Source of the DNA: Deltaproteobacteria bacterium
GTDB lineage: Bacteria; Desulfobacterota; Binatia; Binatales; Binataceae
DNA length: 12,701 nucleotides
NCBI GenBank assembly: GCA_027403435.1
Contig: DAHZDR010000453.1
Coordinates: forward strand, 1 to 12,701
Direction of reading: 5' to 3'
Part shown: positions 6,402 to 12,293 of the stretch, one piece after another
How the letters are laid out: every line of letters starts with the position of its first letter
How positions within the stretch are numbered: position 1 is the stretch's first letter
The notes under the pieces: generated by a model
What the model saw: the letters and a program-made list of their open reading frames with translations, nothing else
Database searches by the model: none
Told to the model about the DNA's origin: nothing
Translations under genes and position numbers: made by a program

Positions 6402-7168
6402 CCGAAGCGACCCTGCTCAAACTGCTCGAACGCGTCGCCGCCGGCGGCGTCGAACCCGCGGCCGCGCTTGAACGGCTGCGTCATTTGCCGTTTGAGGATT
6501 TGGGCTTCGCCCGGATCGATCATCATCGCGCGCTGCGCCGCGGCCTGCCCGAAGTGATTTTTGGCGAAGGCAAAAGCGCCGAGCAGATTGCCGCGATCGG
6601 GCGGCGAATCGTGGCCGCGGGAACCAATCTGCTGGTGACGCGGCTGGACGCCGCCAAGGCGCGCGCGGTGCGCCGGCGGCTGCGCGCGCTCGACTACCGG
6701 CCCGCCGCGCGAATCGGCATGATCGTGCGCGAACCGTCACGTCCGCGCGGCCATGGGCCGGTGCTGATTGTGAGCGCCGGCACTTCCGATATGGCGGTGG
6801 CTGAAGAGGCGGCGCTGACCGCGGAAATTTTCGGCAATCCGGTCGAACGGCTGTACGACGTCGGCGTCGCCGGATTGCATCGCGTGGCCGCGAATCTTGC
6901 GCGGTTGCGGCGGGCGGCGGCGCTGATCGTCGTCGCCGGGATGGAAGGGGCGTTGCCCTCGGTGGTCGCGGGACTGGTCGATCGGCCGGTGATCGCCGTG
7001 CCCACCAGCGTTGGCTACGGCGCGTCTCTCGGCGGTATCGCGGCGCTGCTCGCGATGCTCAACAGTTGCGCCAGCGGCGTGACCGTGGTGAACATCGACA
7101 ACGGTTTCGGCGCGGCCTTCGCGGCGACGCTGATCAATCGGCTGGGATTGCCGGATGGACGCGAGTGA
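6398..7168 (+). CDS. larB: LarB, nickel-pincer cofactor biosynthesis (NaAD carboxylase/hydrolase)
   Basis: LarB carboxylates the pyridinium ring of nicotinic acid adenine dinucleotide and releases AMP, the first step toward the nickel-pincer nucleotide used by lactate racemase and related LarA enzymes. The 256 residues match the family: an N-terminal domain with RGLPEVIFGEGKSAEQI (about 48-64), then a PurE-like domain with VSAGTSDMAVAEEAALTA (125-142), VVAGMEGALPSVVAGL, and PTSVGYGAS...NSCASGVTVVNIDNGFGAA. C224 in NSCASG corresponds to the catalytic Cys that binds NaAD covalently in Lactiplantibacillus LarB. ATG 6398 overlaps the preceding TGA (ATGA) with no good Shine-Dalgarno, so it probably depends on ribosomes arriving from upstream. 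larC, larE and larA are not in the window. Confidence 0.95.
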   Translation: MTEATLLKLLERVAAGGVEPAAALERLRHLPFEDLGFARIDHHRALRRGLPEVIFGEGKSAEQIAAIGRRIVAAGTNLLVTRLDAAKARAVRRRLRALDYRPAARIGMIVREPSRPRGHGPVLIVSAGTSDMAVAEEAALTAEIFGNPVERLYDVGVAGLHRVAANLARLRRAAALIVVAGMEGALPSVVAGLVDRPVIAVPTSVGYGASLGGIAALLAMLNSCASGVTVVNIDNGFGAAFAATLINRLGLPDGRE

Positions 7169-8505
7169 TGGCTGAACGCAAGGAGTTGACCAGCGGGCGC
7201 GCGCGCCGCGCGATTAAAATCGGCGGACTCGCTTCGCAGGTTGGCTCAAGCTACCTGTGGACCTCGCTGCGCCGTCCGTTCCTCGCGTCCGGACGCTACG
7301 AACAGGCGCTCCTCGACACCCATCTGCGCAACGCCCGGCGCATCGTCGAAGGCTCCCAGCAGTTGCGCGGCGCCTTCATGAAGCTGATCCAGATGCTTTC
7401 GACGCGCGCCGACCTGCTGCCCGGCGCGGCGCTGGATATCCTGAAGGCGACGCAGTCGAGCGTGCCGCCGATGGACTATGCGACGATCGCCAAACAGATC
7501 CGGCGCGAGTTCGGCAAGGCCCCCGAACAACTGTTCGCGAGCTTCGATCGCGAAGCGTTCGCCGCCGCTTCGCTTGGCCAGGTCCATCGCGCGCGGCTCA
7601 AAAACGGCGAAGAGGTGGCGGTCAAAATCCAGTACCCCGGCGTTGACGCCACCGTCGAGCAGGACCTGGGCAATCTCAAGCTCCTGCTGCGCGCGATGCA
7701 GGCGCTGGCGGGCGATCTGATGCGCCAGAAGATTGACACCAAGACCGTTTACGCCGAACTCGAAGAGCGCCTGCGCGAGGAGCTTGATTATGCGGCCGAG
7801 GCGCACAATATCGGCGAATTCAACCGCTTGCTCGAAGACGACGGGGAACTCGTGCTGCCGCGCGTGATCAAAGAGTTGAGTTCGCGGCGCGTGCTCACAA
7901 TGACCTATATCGACGGCTACCGGCTCGCCGACGTTTTCGGCGCGCAGACCGACGCCAAACTGCGCGCATGGGTGGAGAAGAAATATTACTGCCTGGTGTG
8001 GCGGCAGATTCTCGAATTTGGCGTGCTGCACACCGATCCGCAGCCCGGCAACTACCTGGTGACCTATCATCCGCGGCTCGGCATCCTCGACTTCGGTTCC
8101 GTGCGCCATTTCTCCGAACCGGTGCGCAAGGCGAGCCTGCAACTGGCGCAGGGGATTATCGCGCGGGACGACGCCGCGATCGCCGCGGCGCTCGTCAAGC
8201 TCGGCTATCTCGAGCGCGCGCGGGAGCCGGCCCCGATGGTGGCGATCATCTACCTGCTGTTCGAGCCGGTAATCACCGATCGCCCGTACCATCCCGACGA
8301 GTTCGACGCGGTCGCCAAGGCGGCGCGGGTCGGAGAAATCGCCTTCGAGCACAAGCTCTACCAGTCGCCCCGGCACAGCATCTTTCTGCTGCGCGCCCTG
8401 ATCGGCCTCGACGGAATCATGAAAGGACTCGGCGCGAAGCTGAATTACGCGGCGCTGTTCCGGGAATGCGTGCGGCACGCGGCCCGCGCGCGCGCCGCGC
8501 GATGA
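7168..8505 (+). CDS. ABC1/AarF/UbiB-family atypical kinase
   Basis: This 445-residue protein is an ADCK/UbiB-like kinase, a family whose known members support ubiquinone or other isoprenoid lipid metabolism through ATP binding or hydrolysis. Visible motifs are: the KxGQ-like MKLIQMLSTRADLLP (71-85), the Ala-rich loop FAAASLGQVHRA (131-142), the ATP-site Lys in VAVKIQYPG (K153), EELDYAAEAHN (204-214), the catalytic loop HTDPQPGN (288-295) and DFG (308-310). Two departures stand out: the KxGQ Gly is Ile (I74), and the second His of the usual HxDPHPGN is Gln (Q292). No C-terminal transmembrane pair like that of E. coli UbiB is evident. The ATG shares one base with the larB TGA (TGATG). No ubiquinone gene is nearby, so ubiB is not assigned. 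Confidence 0.9.
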   Translation: MAERKELTSGRARRAIKIGGLASQVGSSYLWTSLRRPFLASGRYEQALLDTHLRNARRIVEGSQQLRGAFMKLIQMLSTRADLLPGAALDILKATQSSVPPMDYATIAKQIRREFGKAPEQLFASFDREAFAAASLGQVHRARLKNGEEVAVKIQYPGVDATVEQDLGNLKLLLRAMQALAGDLMRQKIDTKTVYAELEERLREELDYAAEAHNIGEFNRLLEDDGELVLPRVIKELSSRRVLTMTYIDGYRLADVFGAQTDAKLRAWVEKKYYCLVWRQILEFGVLHTDPQPGNYLVTYHPRLGILDFGSVRHFSEPVRKASLQLAQGIIARDDAAIAAALVKLGYLERAREPAPMVAIIYLLFEPVITDRPYHPDEFDAVAKAARVGEIAFEHKLYQSPRHSIFLLRALIGLDGIMKGLGAKLNYAALFRECVRHAARARAAR

Positions 8506-9407
8506 GCGGCCGGCCGGCGATGGTTCGCGCGGGAGCGCAGCCGGCCGGCGCCGGGTCCGCCCGGAGCGGCGATTTGGCCGCCGCCCTCGAGGCCTATCGC
8601 GACCATAACTTTCGCCGGACGCCGTCGCGGCGAATTAGCGGCGAGGCCGCCGCGCTCGCCTTCATCGAGGAAACCGGCTTCTGTGCGGCCTTTACCGCCG
8701 GGCTGGGCCTGCCTTGCTTGCGCGAGGCGATCGAGGGCCGGCGCGAACCGCCTCTGCCCGAGCATATCCAGCATGACCGCGCGATCATGATGACGTGGAA
8801 TCTGAAGGACGCGCTGCCCGCGCGCAAGGCGGTCTATTACGGCAAAGCGATCGCGGGGCGGCCGGGCTTTATCGCGCCCGCGATCCTGCCGGCGTTCCTG
8901 CGCCTGCGCGTCGCGCCGGGCGGCTATCGGCGGCTCTACGCACGCGGGCGGCTCTCGCATTGCGCGAAGCTGGTGATGGACGCGCTGGCCAGGCGCGGCG
9001 CGGCCGAGACGCTCGCGCTCAAGCTCGCCAGCGGCCGCGCGCAGCCGAAAATGCGCGCCGAATTCGATCGCGCGATGAAAGAGTTGCAGGAAAAATTTCT
9101 CGCGCTCAAGGTCGCAGAGCGCTACGATCCCTTTACCTACGTTTGGGACACGATGGAGCGGCGCTGGGCTGACGCGATCCGCGCGGCGCGCGCGCTGTCG
9201 CCGGCCGCGGCGGCGCTGGCGATCACGCGGCGTTATTTCGAAATCGCCGGCTATGGCGCCGAGCGCGCGATCGCCCGCATGCTGGCGATTGATCCGGCGC
9301 TGGTCGATCGCGCCGCCGCGCGGCTGGAGCGTGAGGGCGCGATCGTCCGCAATCGCCGCGTCAGCGGAATCCGCGAAACCGTCGCGATACTGGCGCGCTT
9401 GGCCTGA
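8502..9407 (+). CDS. AlkZ-related winged-helix protein (putative DNA glycosylase-like)
   Basis: The 301 residues resemble the uncharacterised AlkZ-related/winged-helix group, distant from the interstrand-crosslink glycosylases AlkZ and YcaQ. The recognisable features are FIEETGFCAAF (54-64), a His-Asp pair (HDRAIMMTWNLKDALPARKAV) with the W-x-L/W-K-D-x-L-P pattern, YYGKAIAG (112-119), and a DPFTYVWDTMERRWADAI segment. The C-terminal helix-turn-helix-like end is AIDPALVDRAAARLEREGAI (262-281), followed by a beta wing with RNRRVSGIRE. The assignment rests on remembered family pattern, not on catalytic residues I can verify. The ATG overlaps the preceding TGA (ATGA), making it the last gene of the operon; a second ATG at 8520 is possible. 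It converges on the reductase gene with 13 bases between stops. A DNA repair role is inferred and tentative. Confidence 0.55.
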   Translation: MSGRPAMVRAGAQPAGAGSARSGDLAAALEAYRDHNFRRTPSRRISGEAAALAFIEETGFCAAFTAGLGLPCLREAIEGRREPPLPEHIQHDRAIMMTWNLKDALPARKAVYYGKAIAGRPGFIAPAILPAFLRLRVAPGGYRRLYARGRLSHCAKLVMDALARRGAAETLALKLASGRAQPKMRAEFDRAMKELQEKFLALKVAERYDPFTYVWDTMERRWADAIRAARALSPAAAALAITRRYFEIAGYGAERAIARMLAIDPALVDRAAARLEREGAIVRNRRVSGIRETVAILARLA

Positions 9408-9420
9408 ACGCGCGCGCGGC

Positions 9421-10161
9421 TCACCATTGCTCGTAGCGCACGGCGCGGCGTTCGTAGCCGCCCGCGCGCAGCCGGTCGCGCAAATCGAGCACGCCCTTGC
9501 CGACTCCGCAGAGATAGAAATTGCGGTTGCGCTTCGCGTCCGCGTCCAGCCAGCGCGCCTGAACCTCGCCGGATACTTCGGCCCACAAGGCGTCGGCGGC
9601 GATGATCTTCGGTTCGAAACGGAAACGCGGATGCGTGCGCGCGAGCCGTTCGAATTCGTCGCGATACAGCAGATGGTCGGCGCGGTCGGCCGCGTACAGC
9701 AGATGGATCGGCGGGCCGCCGGCGTCGCTCAGCGCGCGCCGCGCCATCGGCCGAATTGGCGCGACGCCCGTTCCCTCCGCGACAAAGATCGTTTCCGCCT
9801 CCGGCGTCCGATCCAGCGTAAAGGCGCCGAACGGTCCGGTGAATTCGATCGTGTCGCCCACCCCGCGCGCGAAGAGCCAGGCGACGCCGGCGCCGTGCGG
9901 CACGCGATTGAAGCAGATTTCGAACGGCTCGCCGTCTTCCGGGCTGGACGCGATCGAATAGGGGCGCACGCGCGCGCCCTCCGCCAGCGGTATCGCGATC
10001 GAAATGAACATGCCCGGCGCGAACCGCGGCATCCCATGCGCGATCGTCCGCAGCCAGAGCGAACGCGTGTCGGCGGCGTGGTCGTGAATCCGTTCGATGC
10101 GCGCGCGTATCGTCGGACGGCGCGCCGGCGCCGCCGCCGCCGGGTTTTCCGCGTCGCTCAT
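9421..10161 (-). CDS. Ferredoxin-NAD(P)+ reductase-type flavoprotein
   Basis: This is a 246-residue FNR-superfamily oxidoreductase. The N-terminal beta-barrel carries the FAD motif RVRPYSIASSPED (65-76) and GVGDTIEFTGPFGAFTL (100-116). The C-terminal nucleotide domain has VAEGTGVAPIRPMARRAL (127-144), LLYAADRADHLLYRDEFERL, and NFYLCGVGKGVLDL (214-227). The protein ends YEQW, an aromatic C-terminus as in many FNRs. It has no fused [2Fe-2S] domain; instead the ferredoxin is the gene immediately upstream, sharing ATGA at 10158-10161. It therefore probably moves electrons between NAD(P)H and that ferredoxin in the cytoplasm. The same two-domain core forms the reductase half of benzoate dioxygenase reductase (BenC), so it could feed the dioxygenase near the left end. 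That link is inference, and an Fe-S assembly or other role is equally open. Confidence 0.9.
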   Translation of the reverse strand: MSDAENPAAAAPARRPTIRARIERIHDHAADTRSLWLRTIAHGMPRFAPGMFISIAIPLAEGARVRPYSIASSPEDGEPFEICFNRVPHGAGVAWLFARGVGDTIEFTGPFGAFTLDRTPEAETIFVAEGTGVAPIRPMARRALSDAGGPPIHLLYAADRADHLLYRDEFERLARTHPRFRFEPKIIAADALWAEVSGEVQARWLDADAKRNRNFYLCGVGKGVLDLRDRLRAGGYERRAVRYEQW

Positions 10162-10529
10162 CCGCGCCCCTCGCTCACCTGATTGATCGTAAAGCGCGGC
10201 ACGACAATCACATATTCGGCCTCCGCGTCCGTCAGCACCGCCTGGCATCCCAGCCGCGATTTCGGCGTCAATCCGGGCGCCCGATCGAGCAGGTCTTCCT
10301 CCTGCTCGGACGCCTCTCCCAGCCGCTCGAAGCCCTGCCTGACGATCACGTGGCAGGTGGTGCAGGCGCAGTTGCCGCCGCAGGCGTGCTCCAGATGGAC
10401 GCCGTGGCCGAGCAGCACGTCGAGAATCGCGCCCGGCCGCCCGTCATGCTGAAACGGCGCCGCCGCCGGATCGAATTCGATAATCCGCTCTGGGTCGCCG
10501 TTTTCGAAGATCAACCTGATTCTTGCCAT
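10158..10529 (-). CDS. fdx: ISC-type [2Fe-2S] ferredoxin
   Basis: This 123-residue ferredoxin closely follows the adrenodoxin/ISC subgroup. The cluster motif HACGGNCACTTCHVIVRQGF gives ligands C50, C56 and C59, with C95 in SRLGCQAVL as the fourth. C54 aligns with the extra Cys of E. coli Fdx (Cys46). The acidic partner-recognition segment EASEQEEDLLDRAPGL and the C-terminal PRFTINQ also match ISC Fdx. In E. coli this protein supplies electrons for Fe-S cluster assembly. Here no isc genes adjoin it, and a reductase gene follows with a 4-base overlap. ATG 10529 is preferred over an upstream extension to 10619, whose Arg-rich sequence looks like noise. It diverges from lexA, sharing a 130-base intergenic region. 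Loss of the iron-sulfur donors IscS/IscU from the context suggests a general or oxygenase-linked electron carrier. Confidence 0.92.
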   Translation of the reverse strand: MARIRLIFENGDPERIIEFDPAAAPFQHDGRPGAILDVLLGHGVHLEHACGGNCACTTCHVIVRQGFERLGEASEQEEDLLDRAPGLTPKSRLGCQAVLTDAEAEYVIVVPRFTINQVSEGRG

Positions 10530-10659
10530 TAAGCACCGTTTCGACCGTCCGCGCGCCGTCGCTCGGGAGCATATCCGCCGCGCCCGGCGCGAAAAACCGC
10601 GGCTTGCGAATTCGCCCAATTTTCGCCATTATTCTGCCTCAGCAGGGGAGGCGACGACA
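10530..10659. promoter_or_regulatory. Shared fdx/lexA promoter region with candidate LexA-site repeats
   Basis: This 130-base gap separates divergent fdx and lexA. It contains the perfect palindrome GCGAATTCGC (10606-10615) and an overlapping direct repeat TTCGCC-N5-TTCGCC (10611-10616 and 10622-10627) with an 11-base period. LexA genes usually repress themselves, and alphaproteobacterial LexA sites are direct repeats (GTTC-N7-GTTC) with the same 11-base period. This makes the repeat a candidate operator, but the bases differ from published consensus sites. GGGGAGG (10645-10651) is a good Shine-Dalgarno, eight bases before the lexA ATG. Confidence 0.35.
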
Positions 10660-11265
10660 ATGGCGACTCTGACCAAGCGGCAGAAGCAGATGGTCGATTA
10701 CTTGAACGATTATATCGGACAGCACGGCTATGCGCCCACTCTGGCCGAGATGGGCGAGTACTTTGGCCTGTCGTCGCTGGCGACCGTGCACAAGCATTTG
10801 CGGAACCTCGAACAAAAGGGCGCCATCCGCCGAACGCATAATCACAGCCGCGCGCTGGAAATCGCCGGCGCCGGCAACGCCGGGGCGCGTGAGCTGCCGC
10901 TGCTCGGCCAGGTCGCGGCGGGCGCGCCGATCGAGGCGATTGAAGGGCGCGACACGATCGTCGTGCCCGAGGAGTTCGTGCGGCGCGACGCCACTTTCTG
11001 CCTGCACGTGCGCGGCGAATCGATGATCGACGAGGGAATTCGCGACGGCGACTACATCATCGTCGAGAGCCGCGATGGGGCCAACGCCGGCGAAACCGTG
11101 GTCGCGCTGATCGACGGCGAGGCGACCGTCAAGAAATATTACCCCGAGAGCGGCGGCCGGGTGCGGCTGCAGCCGGCGAATCCAGCGATGGACCCGATTT
11201 TCGTCGATGAAGAGAGCCTGAGTATCCGTGGGGTGGTGGTTGGCCTGATGCGGCACTATCGCTGA
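10660..11265 (+). CDS. lexA: LexA repressor of the SOS response
   Basis: The 201-residue protein has the standard LexA plan. An N-terminal winged helix (1-65) contains LTKRQKQMVDYLNDYI, GYAPTLAEMGEYFGLSSLATVHKHLRNLEQKG and a basic RRTHNHSRALEI. A C-terminal S24 peptidase domain contains the autocleavage Ala87-Gly88 (GQVAAGAPI), nucleophile Ser121 (RGESMID) and general base Lys158 (ATVKKYY). RecA-ssDNA triggers self-cleavage and derepresses DNA-damage genes. Length matches E. coli LexA (202). The Leu-Ser-Ser-Leu-Ala-Thr-Val-His-Lys-His recognition region differs from the E. coli helix and would be expected to read a different SOS box. The start is supported by a strong Shine-Dalgarno. It is monocistronic here, divergent from fdx and convergent with the histidine kinase. 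Confidence 0.97.
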   Translation: MATLTKRQKQMVDYLNDYIGQHGYAPTLAEMGEYFGLSSLATVHKHLRNLEQKGAIRRTHNHSRALEIAGAGNAGARELPLLGQVAAGAPIEAIEGRDTIVVPEEFVRRDATFCLHVRGESMIDEGIRDGDYIIVESRDGANAGETVVALIDGEATVKKYYPESGGRVRLQPANPAMDPIFVDEESLSIRGVVVGLMRHYR

Positions 11266-11273
11266 CAGCGGGC

Positions 11274-11292
11274 CGCGGCGCGCTGCGCCGCG
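11274..11292 (+). terminator. GC hairpin after lexA, possible terminator
   Basis: CGCGGCGC and GCGCCGCG form a perfect 8-bp stem with a 3-base loop (GCT), starting nine bases after the lexA stop. Only a weak TGGTTGCC follows instead of a T tract, so termination is plausible but unproven. The hairpin lies between the convergent lexA and histidine kinase genes and could act on either strand. Confidence 0.4.
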
Positions 11293-11408
11293 TGGTTGCC
11301 GTCAAGCGCGTATGGCGCGCGAAGCCGTCGCGGCGGATGGGGGACCACCATGTTTGTTCCGGATGCCGCGCCGGTCGCCGTCCGCGCCGGTTCGGAGCGC
11401 GGCGCCGC

Positions 11409-12293
11409 TCAGAATGAATTTCGCGCGGACTTGCGCAGATTGGGCGCCGCCGGGGGCGGAAGCGGAGGCTGCTTGCGGGCTCCGGCCGGAAGCCGCGCCG
11501 GAGGCGTCTTCTCTTCGACCACCCGCACCGGCAAGGTGGCGATAAAAGTCGATCCTCCGCCCGCGCGCGGTCGCAATTCGAGCTTGCCGCCCATCGCGGC
11601 GATTTGCCGCTGCACCACCGCCAAGCCAAGGCCAAGGCCGCGATAGCGCCGGGCGCTGCTGTGCGACAATTGCGCAAACGGCTGCATCGCCTCCTCCAGC
11701 GTCGCGGGACTCATGCCGGGGCCGGTGTCGCTCAATTCCAGTTCGAGCGCGTTCGTCTGCCGGCCGCTCCGCATCTCCAGCCGCACGCTGCCGCTTTCGG
11801 TGAACTTAATCGCGTTAAGCGTCAGATTGAGGATGATTGAGCGCAATGAGCGCCGCGACGCATTGATCCGCGCCGGCGCGCGCCCGGTTTCGATTTCCAG
11901 CGTCAAGCGTTTGCGATGGTTCGCCGCTTCCAGCGTCGGAGCGATTTCGGCGATCAGGCTCCGCAGCGAAATCTCCTCGTCGATCAGCGCTTCGGCGTTG
12001 GCTTCGGCAAGCACGAAGTGCATCACGTTTTCGATCGTTTGCGCCAGGTCATGCGCGTTGGCGTTCATCCGCTCCAGCAATTCGCGCGGCTTGGCCGACA
12101 TTTCCTCGGCGTAATCGTCGCGCAGGATGTCCAGATAGCCCAGCAGCACCTGGACCGGCGTGCGCAGCTCATGCGCAAGATTGGCGATCGCATCAAGCTG
12201 AATGCCGTGGCCCCAGATGCGCGCGGTCCGGCGATTTTCCGGATTTTGGTTCGAGGGGGACGTAACGATCGTCGCTGGCGTGTGATTGTCCAT
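11409..12293 (-). CDS. Soluble orphan sensor histidine kinase
   Basis: This 294-residue kinase shows the H-box NLAHELRTPVQVLLGYLDIL with phospho-acceptor H41, the N-box NLTLNAIKF (156-164), the G1 box DTGPGM (189-194) and the G2 box RGLGLGLAVV (218-227). There is no membrane helix and no PAS, GAF or HAMP domain; only about 38 residues precede the H-box. A Pro-rich basic tail (about 263-294, KTPPARLPAGARKQPPLPPP then NLRKSARNSF) follows the ATPase domain. Such short kinases usually work with a separate sensor or as hybrid partners. No response regulator is in the window. ATG 12293 is preferred over a TTG at 12335; a G-rich GGGGGC lies four bases upstream. The gene converges on lexA. Its signal and target are unknown. 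Confidence 0.92.
   Translation of the reverse strand: MDNHTPATIVTSPSNQNPENRRTARIWGHGIQLDAIANLAHELRTPVQVLLGYLDILRDDYAEEMSAKPRELLERMNANAHDLAQTIENVMHFVLAEANAEALIDEEISLRSLIAEIAPTLEAANHRKRLTLEIETGRAPARINASRRSLRSIILNLTLNAIKFTESGSVRLEMRSGRQTNALELELSDTGPGMSPATLEEAMQPFAQLSHSSARRYRGLGLGLAVVQRQIAAMGGKLELRPRAGGGSTFIATLPVRVVEEKTPPARLPAGARKQPPLPPPAAPNLRKSARNSF

Noticed and set aside
7246..8478. A 410-codon open frame on the minus strand opposite the ABC1 kinase gene
   Set aside because: It is antisense to a gene with clear kinase motifs, has no domain of its own, and long antisense frames are expected at this GC content.
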